This document shows positions 16,269 to 24,697 of a stretch of DNA of 64,000 nucleotides, one piece after another. Source of the stretch: JBOFWL01 sp051653605 (GTDB lineage: Bacteria; Spirochaetota; Brevinematia; Brevinematales; Brevinemataceae); assembly GCA_051653605.1 (NCBI GenBank), contig JBOFWL010000145.1, positions 1 through 64,000 of the forward strand, given 5' to 3'. The notes beneath the pieces were generated by a model. That model was not told the DNA's origin and did not search any database. It worked only from the letters and a program-made list of their open reading frames with translations. The position numbers were made by a program, and so were the translations under genes. Every line of letters starts with the position of its first letter. Position 1 is the stretch's first letter.

Positions 16269-17882
16269 ATGAAAAACTCCCCTCAGGAAATTTTCTCCAT
16301 CTTCACCCCTCAAACCCGAGGAGAAATCCCCGAAGAGCCCGGTGTTTACATCTATAAAGACAAATCTGGCACGATTATCTATGTTGGAAAGGCTAAAAAC
16401 TTACGAAAAAGGGTTTCTTCTTACTTTATCAAGCGTCAAGTTTTCTTAAAAACCTATCTTTTAGTGCAAGAAATTGCAAATATAGACATTATTGTCGTCA
16501 CAAACGAGCGTGAAGCCCTACTTTTAGAGGCAACTCTTATCAAAAAGCATCTTCCACGCTATAATATCAACTTCAAAGACGGAAAATTCTATCCCTATAT
16601 CAAGGCAACCAAAGATAAATTCCCAAGAATTGTCATTACGCGAAATAAAATCGATGATGGTAGTCGCTATTTTGGGCCTTATATCTCGGCTGGGGCTGTG
16701 CGGTCTAACCTTGAAATTCTACAAAAGCTATTTAAACTACGCACCTGTAAAGTCTTACCTAAAAAAGAATGCCTCGAATATCATATGGGGCGATGTTCTG
16801 CTCCCTGCATCAATAAAATCGATGACACCGCCTATGCCGCCAGTGTTAGCGATGCTTTGGCATTTTTGGAGGGTGGGAGAGAAACGCTCATCAACGCGCT
16901 TACAGCAAAGATGAAAGAGGCTGCAAAGTCGTTGCTTTTTGAGAAGGCGCAAATTTATAAAGCACAAATCGATGCTTTAAACTCGCTAGAAGAACATCAA
17001 CATGTTTTTTTGCAGGATGAAAATGCCACTGATATCATTGGTATTAGTAATAAAAATGGGGCATTTGGTATTGCGGTTTCGTTGCTTCGTAAGGGGAGGC
17101 TATCAGGGAAGCTGGGATTTACCGTAAAAAGTAAAGAAGAAGCCTCGGCAGTGCTAGAAGAATTTCTCATCTCTCGTTATATCGAAGACTCCGAGCCACC
17201 CACTGCGCTTATCGTGAATACTCAATATCAAGAGCTTGCCGAAAATGTGAGTGCCTTATTCGAGGAAAATCAAATCCCCATTGTCGTGCGATCTCCCAAA
17301 GAAGACGAACAGCCTTTAATGCTTATCACAGAAAGAAATGCCTCTCTTCATCTCGAACGTCTTCTTACTACGCCGGATAGCTTAGAAATTCTTAAAGAAA
17401 TGCAAAAAGTTCTAGGATTAAAACATTTTCCTTCACGAATCGAAGGTTATGATATCGCAAAACTAGATGGAAGCTTGGCATCAGGGGTGATGGTGTGCTT
17501 CACGGGGGGGGAAGCGGACAAAAAAGCCTACCGAATGTTTAATATTCGTCATGAAAACCAGCAAGATGACTATGCAGGAATGGAAGAAATGCTTAGTCGA
17601 CGCTTAAAACGCGCTCCAGCACCTGGATTAATCGTAATTGATGGAGGAAAAGGGCAACTTAGTGCAGCATGCAAGGCCTTAGAGCAAGAAAATCTACCTC
17701 TCGACAACATCATTGCGCTTGCCAAACAAAACGAAGAAATCTTTATCCCCAATCGAGATGAAAGCATTATATTAGCTAGAAATAGTGCGGTTCTACAGTT
17801 ACTGCAACGAGTTAGAGACGAATCACATCGTTTTTCCCAATATCAGTTACATCGTCGGATGGACAAGAAAATGAAACAATAA
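16269..17882 (+). CDS. uvrC: excinuclease ABC subunit C lacking the C-terminal HhH domain
   Basis: UvrC makes both incisions in nucleotide excision repair. The GIY-YIG nuclease (PGVYIYKDKSGTIIYVGKAKNLRKRVSSYF) gives the 3' cut, a UVR motif (LLFEKAQIYKAQIDAL) binds UvrB, and the RNase-H-like domain with its catalytic Asp and His (GYDIAKLDG, LIVIDGGKGQLSAA, DESHRF) gives the 5' cut. The protein stops about 15 residues after DESHRF, so the tandem helix-hairpin-helix DNA-binding domain present in most UvrC proteins is missing. The ATG at 16269 follows AAAGGA; upstream in-frame codons are not conserved. Confidence 0.94.
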   Translation: MKNSPQEIFSIFTPQTRGEIPEEPGVYIYKDKSGTIIYVGKAKNLRKRVSSYFIKRQVFLKTYLLVQEIANIDIIVVTNEREALLLEATLIKKHLPRYNINFKDGKFYPYIKATKDKFPRIVITRNKIDDGSRYFGPYISAGAVRSNLEILQKLFKLRTCKVLPKKECLEYHMGRCSAPCINKIDDTAYAASVSDALAFLEGGRETLINALTAKMKEAAKSLLFEKAQIYKAQIDALNSLEEHQHVFLQDENATDIIGISNKNGAFGIAVSLLRKGRLSGKLGFTVKSKEEASAVLEEFLISRYIEDSEPPTALIVNTQYQELAENVSALFEENQIPIVVRSPKEDEQPLMLITERNASLHLERLLTTPDSLEILKEMQKVLGLKHFPSRIEGYDIAKLDGSLASGVMVCFTGGEADKKAYRMFNIRHENQQDDYAGMEEMLSRRLKRAPAPGLIVIDGGKGQLSAACKALEQENLPLDNIIALAKQNEEIFIPNRDESIILARNSAVLQLLQRVRDESHRFSQYQLHRRMDKKMKQ

Positions 17883-17895
17883 AGGCTGTTAAAAA

Positions 17896-18507
17896 TTAAA
17901 GTATTTTAGTTCCGTGCAGTTCTTTAGCGCCGGTCGCCTCGGCAATAGCAAGATAATTTTCGGCAGTAACGCCTCCTCCAATCATCACCGTAATTCTATC
18001 ACCAGCAATGTCAACCAGCTTTTTTAGCATGTCAATATTATGAGGAGCCTTGTTAACTCCCCCTTTTGTCAATACTCTGTCGTAGCCAAGTTCTATCAAA
18101 ATTTCAAGGCTTTCCTCAAGGTTTTGGGTGTCATCAAACGCCATATGGCAAACTGCTTTTGAGTTTTTAATGAGATCTCTCATTTCTTGCATGAAAGGAA
18201 TATCGAAGGAAGAACCGCATAGCGCCCCAACAACTAGCCCTTCTGGGTGAAAATCATCGGCAAAGGCGATATCACCTAAAATAATGTTTTTTTCATCGTC
18301 ATTGTAGATGAAATTTCCAGCTCTGGGGCGGATAAGCGTTGAATATGGCACAGAAAGCTTTTCGGCGGACAAAGCCAATGTGGCAGCGGATACGGTTGTG
18401 CCACCCACCGCTAAATTATCACAGAGTTCTATCCTATCAGCCCCTGCCTCAGCAGCGAGTAAAGCCTCGGAAAAATTCTCGACACAAACTTCTTTGATAA
18501 TTTTCAT
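17896..18507 (-). CDS. cutC: CutC-family protein
   Basis: The 203-residue TIM barrel has the CutC hallmarks VENFSEALLAAEAGADRIELCDNLAVGGTT, LIRPRAGNFIYND, VVGAL and LTKGG. CutC was named for copper homeostasis, but its enzymatic role is unsettled; the fold suggests a hydrolase or aldolase. It is about 40 residues shorter than the E. coli protein at the C-terminus. A TATAGATATCTATA palindrome (18575-18588) lies upstream and may be an operator. It is convergent with uvrC. Confidence 0.9.
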   Translation of the reverse strand: MKIIKEVCVENFSEALLAAEAGADRIELCDNLAVGGTTVSAATLALSAEKLSVPYSTLIRPRAGNFIYNDDEKNIILGDIAFADDFHPEGLVVGALCGSSFDIPFMQEMRDLIKNSKAVCHMAFDDTQNLEESLEILIELGYDRVLTKGGVNKAPHNIDMLKKLVDIAGDRITVMIGGGVTAENYLAIAEATGAKELHGTKIL

Positions 18508-18608
18508 ATAAATAACCCCTATTATTTGTCTATACGCTTGAAAAACTAGATGTAATTCTTTATATTTTATAGAATATAGATATCTATAATAATTCTAAAA
18601 GTGTTGTC

Positions 18609-18646
18609 GTCAAAATTTTGACAAAACTAAAAAAAAGATGCACAAT
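18609..18646 (+). promoter_or_regulatory. promoter with palindromic operator for the winged-helix gene
   Basis: -35 TTGACA (18618-18623), 17-nt spacer, -10 CACAAT (18641-18646). The perfect 14-bp palindrome GTCAAAATTTTGAC (18609-18622) overlaps the -35 box, a position typical of a repressor operator. Confidence 0.7.
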
Positions 18647-18695
18647 AATATCGACACAGAGCACCTAGGGGTGTAAATTTTTTATTGAGGGTGAT

Positions 18696-19019
18696 ATGCT
18701 TCGCACCTGTTTTCTCTATTACGGGCTTTCGCCTGAGCTTTCTTCATCGTTGTTGCGTCTTGCGGTATTATGTCGAGTACAAAATGCCGAAAATAATGCA
18801 GCAACATATCACTTTTCGCTAGATCAAGCAGGGAGTTTTCTGCAAGTTCCAGCGAGTATGGTTCATGAAGTACTTCATTATGCAGGGCTATTTGGCTTGG
18901 TGAATAACGTCGTGCTTTCACCGCTCCATACAGAGTTTTCCATTAATCCTCACTACGAGCGAGATCTATTCTTTGCTCACCTACGCCTGCAACTTAGAAA
19001 AGCTTCGGCGATGTCTTAA
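18696..19019 (+). CDS. small winged-helix-like protein
   Basis: The 107-residue cytoplasmic protein has no close family I can name. Residues about 40-70 (HFSLDQAGSFLQVPASMVHEVLHYAGLFGLV) follow the pattern of a winged helix-turn-helix of the CRP/MarR kind, with the wing probably formed by NNVVLSPLHTEFSI. A GAGGGTGAT site precedes the ATG. Its promoter carries a 14-bp palindrome, and the next transcript is the cobalamin-riboswitch unit, so a small autoregulated transcription factor is the simplest inference. Confidence 0.55.
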   Translation: MLRTCFLYYGLSPELSSSLLRLAVLCRVQNAENNAATYHFSLDQAGSFLQVPASMVHEVLHYAGLFGLVNNVVLSPLHTEFSINPHYERDLFFAHLRLQLRKASAMS

Positions 19020-19027
19020 AAATAAAT

Positions 19028-19057
19028 TTGACAATGTTTCATAGTGTGTGCTATGAT
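19028..19057 (+). promoter_or_regulatory. promoter of the cobalamin-riboswitch transcript
   Basis: -35 TTGACA (19028-19033), 18-nt spacer, -10 TATGAT (19052-19057), about 10 nt before the riboswitch begins. Confidence 0.8.
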
Positions 19058-19067
19058 AGCAACAAGA

Positions 19068-19212
19068 TAGAAGTGCCCGAAAGGGCTTGATAGGGAAATC
19101 GGTGAAAATCCGATGCGTTACCCGACACTGTAATACGGTTATGCCAGCAAAATGCCATTCGCGAAAGCGGAGAAGGCGCTGGATTATGCCCTAAGCCAGG
19201 AGACCTGCTTTT
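19068..19212 (+). promoter_or_regulatory. cobalamin (B12) riboswitch
   Basis: The aptamer shows the class's conserved strings in order: AAGTGCCCGAAAGGGCTT, ATAGGGAA, CGGTGAAAATCCGATGC, CCCGACACTGTAA and, at the 3' end, AAGCCAGGAGACCTGC, which is the B12 box. It is followed by competing hairpins (CTTCCT/AGGAAG versus AAGGAAG..AAAGAC/GTCTTTCCTT) and then an intrinsic terminator. The arrangement predicts premature termination when adenosylcobalamin or a related corrinoid is bound. Confidence 0.93.
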
Positions 19213-19296
19213 ATTTTTATGTAGCCCCCAAAGGGGGTATCTTCCTCGGGAGTAAGGAAGAAAAGACAAAGAATAATAGCCTCGTCTTTCCTTATT

Positions 19297-19325
19297 CCGA
19301 AAAGCATATGCTTTTCGGTTTTTTT
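19297..19325 (+). terminator. riboswitch-controlled intrinsic terminator
   Basis: Perfect inverted repeat CCGAAAAGCAT/ATGCTTTTCGG followed by seven T, located between the aptamer and the start codon of the receptor gene. Confidence 0.9.
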
Positions 19326-19370
19326 ATTCTTATCTTATCTACTTTCTCCCTTGGTCTAGGGAGTTTTTTT

Positions 19371-21155
19371 ATGATCATCATCTTTTTATTGTTGTTTACC
19401 ACACCGCTGCTTGCAGAGGATTCCGTCCCCTTGCGTACAGAAATTGAATGGCAAAATGTGCCTTCCATTAAATATCGCCCAGGTATTCCTTATAAAAAAG
19501 TCCCCCTTAACCAAGAAGGTAGAGCCAATCTGCTTCCCTCCGCATCTGTTACAGTAGAAAGCCCTGGAACGGGGCGTCTTGGGTCTACGCGTATTGATGG
19601 AACAGGCACAAAGGCAACACTGGCTGTTGATGGCTTTGCCATCATGGACATATCTATCAATGAACATCAACCCATACTCGACCTTATTCCGATTGAATTT
19701 GCTTCTTCAGCGGATATTTACCAACAAAATCTGGTGCCTATTGGGTTTCCCGCCAGCTCTTTGATCGATTTTCGATTGGGAAAAGGTGTTCCCTACGTGC
19801 AGTTGGCAACATCGGTGAATAGTTTTGGAGAATGGAAAACTCGCGTTCAAGGCGAACACCACTTCAAAAACGGATACACTCTTTATGGTGTCTCTGGTAG
19901 CTTTTTATTCAGCGACTATCTATATGCCGACCCAGAAGGTAGCTTCAAAGCTTGGGAAAATAGTACCTATCAACGAGTGGGGCTTATCTCAAAAACGCGA
20001 GTAAATAATTGGGAGTTTCTGGCCTCTGATACTTTTATGCGCAGCTTTGATGAAGGCGGAACGGCGATTCTTACACGAAACAATCTACTTACAGGCCTTC
20101 GTTGGCGTGATAATATTGGGTATTTTTCAACATCTTATAATCTTAATATGCTACAGGCTGATTATGCATCGGGAGCAACAAATCGTTATTTTGGCCATTA
20201 CTTAAATGTTGTAGGGGGAACCGAAGGTAGCCACGGCCGCTATCGGTGGAACGCAGGGCTGGGATATACGCTATCCTTGCTGCACGATGCCCCTGATGCC
20301 CCTCAAAAAAATTACCTTTCTGCTCCACAAGAAGGCATCCACGCAATCAATGGGGTTATTGAAGGCGGAATATCTGTCTATAATCCAGAAGACAATCCCC
20401 TCATCAATGCAGAATTTGCAATCGCCCTGAATCAAATATATTCAACAGAATATGGCTATACAGCCGTGCCTTCGTTTATGCTTGCACTCAAACACCAAGG
20501 AGGGACATACATAAATTATTATATCAGCAGAGTTTACATTACCCCCGATTTTTCTACCCGCTTTGGTTTTGGGCTTACAGATGTGTCTGATCAACCCAAG
20601 CTATTACCAAAAGACGGTATCAGAACTGATATTGAATTAGGCTATGGAGCCTCTCTGGGGAGAATTTTCACACGTGCGGGCTATTCATGGTTTGATACCG
20701 CATTCAAGCTTGTAGAGCGAAGTAACGTTGTAAATATCACAAAAGTAACTGGGTGGCACGCCGAATTAGGAGGAGAAATCCTCATCCCCACGGGGTCGTC
20801 GGCGTTGACAGAAATATCTAGCGGCCTCGCCTATAATATTGAAATTGACGGAAGAGGAGAACGAACTCCCCTCAACCCTTTGATAAAAATGAGTAGCGTT
20901 CTAGGTTGGAGAGGCATTGGCAACGAATGGGGACTAAAAGTGCTATACACCTTACGCTGGAATATCGCTTCTGGAGGGGGCATTATCGACACAAACCTCA
21001 GGCACTTTTTAGACATTACAGGGCATTGGAAATGGTTTAGTTTTGGAATACTTAATATTCTCAATCAAAGTTATCGACCAGACCCAGAAAACCCCTTTAG
21101 TGCCTACACACCAGGGATAAGTGGGTTTATTGGTATTAGTTATACATGGAATTAA
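19371..21155 (+). CDS. BtuB-like outer-membrane receptor with shortened plug
   Basis: The start is the ATG at 19371, downstream of the riboswitch terminator and preceded by AGGGAG; the frame also runs open through the riboswitch but that part is not translated. A signal peptide ends near LLAED. Residues about 45-130 match the later part of a TonB-dependent receptor plug (STRIDGTGTKATLAVDGF, LIPIEFASSADIYQQN, SLIDFRLGKG), and the rest is alternating beta-strands with a final aromatic-rich strand ISYTWN. I see no clear TonB box, and the plug is short. B12 control implies corrinoid uptake. Length is 594 residues. Confidence 0.8.
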   Translation: MIIIFLLLFTTPLLAEDSVPLRTEIEWQNVPSIKYRPGIPYKKVPLNQEGRANLLPSASVTVESPGTGRLGSTRIDGTGTKATLAVDGFAIMDISINEHQPILDLIPIEFASSADIYQQNLVPIGFPASSLIDFRLGKGVPYVQLATSVNSFGEWKTRVQGEHHFKNGYTLYGVSGSFLFSDYLYADPEGSFKAWENSTYQRVGLISKTRVNNWEFLASDTFMRSFDEGGTAILTRNNLLTGLRWRDNIGYFSTSYNLNMLQADYASGATNRYFGHYLNVVGGTEGSHGRYRWNAGLGYTLSLLHDAPDAPQKNYLSAPQEGIHAINGVIEGGISVYNPEDNPLINAEFAIALNQIYSTEYGYTAVPSFMLALKHQGGTYINYYISRVYITPDFSTRFGFGLTDVSDQPKLLPKDGIRTDIELGYGASLGRIFTRAGYSWFDTAFKLVERSNVVNITKVTGWHAELGGEILIPTGSSALTEISSGLAYNIEIDGRGERTPLNPLIKMSSVLGWRGIGNEWGLKVLYTLRWNIASGGGIIDTNLRHFLDITGHWKWFSFGILNILNQSYRPDPENPFSAYTPGISGFIGISYTWN

Positions 21156-21170
21156 CATAAGGGGATCAAT

Positions 21171-21740
21171 ATGAAAAATTATTTTTGGTTAATTTGTCTT
21201 ACAGTATTTGTTACCGGATGTTCTGTTTCCTCTGGGCAAGGTGATGCTAGGTCAGGAGAAACTATTGACACATCATCAACTAGTCAAGAGAAATTTAAAC
21301 AAGAATGGCTCACTGCTGTGGAAGGTAAAGTTTTTACTGGAAGACCTAATGTATTTGGTGGGGGTGGCTCTAAATTTTTTGCCGTCTTTCTATTTGATAA
21401 AGAAGGAAATCTACATAACACAGACGACGATAATTTTGTCACCGTAAAAAAATATTACTCTTTGCACCGCATTCTTTTTTTCAAGAGCGGAACCGAAGCC
21501 GTAGTACGATTCTATCGAAGTGCTAGCTCAACACTATATAACGAGATTTATGCCCTAAAAATCAGCAATAATACGTTATATAGAACGGATAATGTCATTA
21601 ATAAAGCAGCTCGGGGCTTTGCAACGGTATCTAGCTGGGATGGAGCCACCTATTCAGAGGATTATATGAACTTATTTGCCACTAATAGCACTCGCCCCTA
21701 CCCTGCCGACCCTCTTGTTGTCCCTGATGAAAATAGTTAA
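21171..21740 (+). CDS. lipoprotein paralogue A in the B12-controlled unit
   Basis: The signal peptide ends in VTGC (Cys 17), so the protein is lipidated. The mature part has no family I recognise; features are EKFKQEWLTAVEGKVF, a Gly-rich loop FGGGGSKFFAVFLFDKEGNLHNT, and WDGATYSEDYM near the end. It starts 15 nt after the receptor stop with an AAGGGGATC site, so it is co-transcribed and under the same riboswitch. The next gene is a clear paralogue. A surface or periplasmic corrinoid-binding partner of the receptor is an inference from context only. Confidence 0.8.
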   Translation: MKNYFWLICLTVFVTGCSVSSGQGDARSGETIDTSSTSQEKFKQEWLTAVEGKVFTGRPNVFGGGGSKFFAVFLFDKEGNLHNTDDDNFVTVKKYYSLHRILFFKSGTEAVVRFYRSASSTLYNEIYALKISNNTLYRTDNVINKAARGFATVSSWDGATYSEDYMNLFATNSTRPYPADPLVVPDENS

Positions 21741-21766
21741 TAGTAAATAGTAAATAGTTAATAGTT
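21732..21766 (+). repeat. five 7-bp tandem repeats AATAGTW
   Basis: AATAGTT, AATAGTA, AATAGTA, AATAGTT, AATAGTT in direct succession, beginning in the last codons of paralogue A and filling most of the gap to paralogue B. Slippage here could alter the spacing between the two genes. Confidence 0.85.
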
Positions 21767-21784
21767 AAAATATAGAGGTATATT

Positions 21785-22363
21785 ATGAATAAATGGATCT
21801 TAAGTCTTATTCTTATTTTTGCAAGCTGTAATGTCGCTCCAAGCGGGGATAACTCTGAACTAATCTCTATCGATACTTCTGCCGAAGCTCAGGCAAAATT
21901 CAAATCGGAATGGATTTCTCTCACCAGAGGAAAAGTATTTGAAGGCCTAGCAAATGTTTATGGTGCAGGTGGTTCAACATTTTTTTCCGTATTTTCGTTT
22001 GATAGTGAAGGCAATCTTCATAACACATCTCACGATCTTACGGGATGGGATCCTTCGGGGCATCCACAAGGATACACGGGCTTGCACCGTATTCTGATAT
22101 TTTATAGCGGAACTCAAGCGGTAGTTTCTTTTTATAAAAGTGCTGCTAGCACAAAGTTACATGAAGAGATATACGCCCTTGAAATTCGAAATAATACAAT
22201 ATATCGAACATCTCTTATTGTGGATAATATAGCTATGGGATTTACAACAACTAGAGCATGGGATGGAGCCACTTATTCTAGATCATATATGGAAGAATTT
22301 GCGCCTATTAGTTCGCGGGCGGCACCAAGCCCTGAGCTGACGGTTCCTGATGTTAATAGCTAA
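21785..22363 (+). CDS. lipoprotein paralogue B in the B12-controlled unit
   Basis: It begins with a signal peptide ending FASC (Cys 15). It shares with the preceding lipoprotein the segments AQAKFKSEWISLTRGKVFEG, YGAGGSTFFSVFSFDSEGNLHNT, GLHRILIFYSGTQAVVSFYKSAAS, EIYALEIRNNTIYRT and WDGATYSRSYM, which shows a tandem duplication followed by divergence. No catalytic motif is evident. Its RBS is AGAGG. The paralogues probably bind similar ligands, possibly delivering corrinoid to or from the upstream receptor; this is not proven. Confidence 0.78.
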   Translation: MNKWILSLILIFASCNVAPSGDNSELISIDTSAEAQAKFKSEWISLTRGKVFEGLANVYGAGGSTFFSVFSFDSEGNLHNTSHDLTGWDPSGHPQGYTGLHRILIFYSGTQAVVSFYKSAASTKLHEEIYALEIRNNTIYRTSLIVDNIAMGFTTTRAWDGATYSRSYMEEFAPISSRAAPSPELTVPDVNS

Positions 22364-22372
22364 GCATGATAA

Positions 22373-22401
22373 TTGACAAAGTACTAATCTCTCCTTATAA
22401 T
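22373..22401 (+). promoter_or_regulatory. perfect consensus promoter of the PEGA lipoprotein gene
   Basis: -35 TTGACA (22373-22378), 17-nt spacer, -10 TATAAT (22396-22401): both hexamers and spacing match the vegetative consensus exactly. The expected transcription start (about 22408) lies past the ATG at 22404, supporting the ATG at 22422 as the real start. Confidence 0.9.
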
Positions 22402-22421
22402 GCATGGGGAGATTGGTATTT

Positions 22422-24647
22422 ATGATCGGTAAAAAAATCCTGTGTGTTATGATACTCCTTGTGAGCGCCTGTTCGCGCCTACCACAGAGAGAAGAAGTAG
22501 ATTTCCGGAATCAATTAGAAAACGCAATTGTCAAAACTTTTCCATCTAAACTGACGGTATACATACATAATTTTAGTAATCGAACTGCTAATGATGTAGA
22601 CAATACCTATTTAGTTCAAGCTATCCCCGATTCTATCGAAACCTTGATTGACCCTATCAGGGATACACTTTCTTACCGAAAATTTGATGAAATGCCGTTT
22701 TATGTTTCTTCGGAGTTGTCAAATCTCTTGCAGCGTCTGGCGCCCCCTTTGTCTAATACAAACTCAACAACAAGCAGTACAAGCAATAATTATTTCTCAT
22801 ATCTAACAAATTATCTTATTATAACACAAGAACTTATAACTCAAACAGAATATGACTTCACCACAAATACTAACTATCTTGAAGTTACAACAAATACTGT
22901 TTTTCAGAATGGAGTAGCAGTAACTAACTTTGTTTCTAATGAAATTCTATCTCTGACAACAAATAGCTCTAACGATGTTATCATCCCTCAAGATCGCTAT
23001 ATTCTAACGCCCACCAATATGTTATTGCTTATCCACGAAGAATTTCCACAGCTTACCAACTACCTCAGCTATATCCCAATTGATGTTGTTCGAGCCGGAG
23101 AAGACGATAAACAACGCCTAGAAGATTTTTTAGATCCTCGCGGGGCAGCACGAAGAAAGGCTGCAAAAGAAAAAGCTGAGGCAGATAAAAAAAAGGCCGA
23201 AGAACCTGGAGTTAAAGAAGATGAAGCGTTGATTAAGTTGATTATCGATCTCAGCAACCGTGCCGCAACCAATGAGCAAGGCGCCGCTGCAGAGTTACTC
23301 AAGCAACGTAGGCTACTGGGAGTACAAAGGCGAGAACGTCAAGCTAAAGCAACTAATACAAATACTACAGCCACAGCCACTAATAAAACGATTCCCGATC
23401 CTCCGGCATTTACCTACGAATATCATATCTATGGATCTTTTCAAACTCTACGCTCCTCTCGAATAGACCCTCTCAATGTAAATATTCAATTATATGTATC
23501 ACCAGTACTTAGCTCTGGTTTATCTTGGTGGACAAACAATTTATCAAATATGAAGCCGCCTAGCTTAAACGGCATTCTTGAAGTTATAGAAAATATGGAC
23601 ACAAATGACATCCAATCTTTCAAAGATATTAATTTTAGGCTTCCTTATAAAAGGCCTATTCCATCCCGCCGATTAGCCGATGAAATAGCTGATGTATCAA
23701 CTAACCAATATCTGGATCGCCCTGAGCTTCCCGAAGTATCGCTACCAGAACGAGTAAGCCCTCTTCTTTTAAGGAGAACGGTAGTTGAAAATCAAATCTC
23801 TGAGCTTATGAAAGAATGGCAGAAACAGATTGTCGCCGATATTGTCAACAGACCTTACACTGTTCTTCAAGTTGAAACAACCCCGCCCGGAACCCTTGTT
23901 TATCTAGATGGTGTTTATATAGGGAAAACCCCGCTTATACATCCCACCGCCCCTTTAGGGTTTCATCGTATAAGCTTTTTACAGGATGGATACTCAAGAT
24001 CGGAGCTTTTCACAACAATTGAAGGGGGGAAGACTAATAAGCTATCATATAATCTTATTTCTCTACAAAACTCTGGGGCGATCGAGATTTCTTCATCGAT
24101 GCTTGGATCTGAAGTATATATAAATGCATTATTTCGAGGCGTTGCACCACTTACAGTGAGCAATCTCAGTTTAGGAGAAAAATATCGCATCGAAGTGATG
24201 AACCCTTCCGCAATACCAGAGTCTAAAAATCGAAAGTCTGCCTATAAAGAGATTTTATTAACAGAAGATATGCCTTATGCTGTTTTCAATGCCAGTTTTA
24301 AGACATATGAAACATTCTATAAACCGCGAACTCAAAAGATGCTTCTATCAGCAACCTACCTATCATGGTTTACAACGATAGGTCTTTTAGGAGGAACGAT
24401 TTACACGTTTGCTAGGTACAATGAATATCGCGATCTTGCAACTATCTCAACAGATAACTTACGAATTCAATATTCTGAGAGGGCTCTTACTTATCAATCT
24501 CTTTCACAGAGTCTTCTTTACTCTTCTTTGGCCGGAATACTGGTATCTAGTGCCATTATGGGCTGGTATATTCACAGTAAAAACGTGTATTTAGGGTTTA
24601 TTCCCTCTCAAGATCGCTGGTATGCGCAAGTAAGAATTAAGTTTTAA
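22422..24647 (+). CDS. large PEGA-domain lipoprotein
   Basis: The product has 741 residues with a lipobox VSAC. After a CsgG/DUF-like start (SKLTVYIHNFSNRTANDVDNTYL) come Thr/Asn-rich stretches near residues 115-190, a charged Lys/Glu/Ala coil (RRKAAKEKAEADKKKAEE), and two PEGA domains around residues 485-600 (VETTPPGTLVYLDGVYIGKTPL, then EISSSMLGSEVYINALFRGVAPL). Two hydrophobic segments follow (WFTTIGLLGGTIYTF, LAGILVSSAIMGWYI). It may anchor to the envelope and bind peptidoglycan or glycans. The start follows GGGGAGA by 9 nt. Confidence 0.75.
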   Translation: MIGKKILCVMILLVSACSRLPQREEVDFRNQLENAIVKTFPSKLTVYIHNFSNRTANDVDNTYLVQAIPDSIETLIDPIRDTLSYRKFDEMPFYVSSELSNLLQRLAPPLSNTNSTTSSTSNNYFSYLTNYLIITQELITQTEYDFTTNTNYLEVTTNTVFQNGVAVTNFVSNEILSLTTNSSNDVIIPQDRYILTPTNMLLLIHEEFPQLTNYLSYIPIDVVRAGEDDKQRLEDFLDPRGAARRKAAKEKAEADKKKAEEPGVKEDEALIKLIIDLSNRAATNEQGAAAELLKQRRLLGVQRRERQAKATNTNTTATATNKTIPDPPAFTYEYHIYGSFQTLRSSRIDPLNVNIQLYVSPVLSSGLSWWTNNLSNMKPPSLNGILEVIENMDTNDIQSFKDINFRLPYKRPIPSRRLADEIADVSTNQYLDRPELPEVSLPERVSPLLLRRTVVENQISELMKEWQKQIVADIVNRPYTVLQVETTPPGTLVYLDGVYIGKTPLIHPTAPLGFHRISFLQDGYSRSELFTTIEGGKTNKLSYNLISLQNSGAIEISSSMLGSEVYINALFRGVAPLTVSNLSLGEKYRIEVMNPSAIPESKNRKSAYKEILLTEDMPYAVFNASFKTYETFYKPRTQKMLLSATYLSWFTTIGLLGGTIYTFARYNEYRDLATISTDNLRIQYSERALTYQSLSQSLLYSSLAGILVSSAIMGWYIHSKNVYLGFIPSQDRWYAQVRIKF

Positions 24648-24652
24648 AAAGA

Positions 24653-24681
24653 AAAAAACTCCCAATATAGGGAGTTTTTTT
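24653..24681. terminator. bidirectional intrinsic terminator
   Basis: Stem AAAAAACTCCC/GGGAGTTTTTT with a 6-nt loop separates the PEGA lipoprotein gene from the convergent zinc-ribbon gene. Confidence 0.9.
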
Positions 24682-24697
24682 ATTGATGAGATAAGAC

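Noticed and set aside
17880..17900. Frameshift hiding the rest of uvrC
   Set aside because: No HhH-like sequence appears in any frame past 17882 and cutC ends 14 nt later on the other strand.
19152..19370. N-terminal extension of the B12-controlled receptor
   Set aside because: This in-frame stretch lies in the riboswitch and terminator; the signal peptide starts at 19371.
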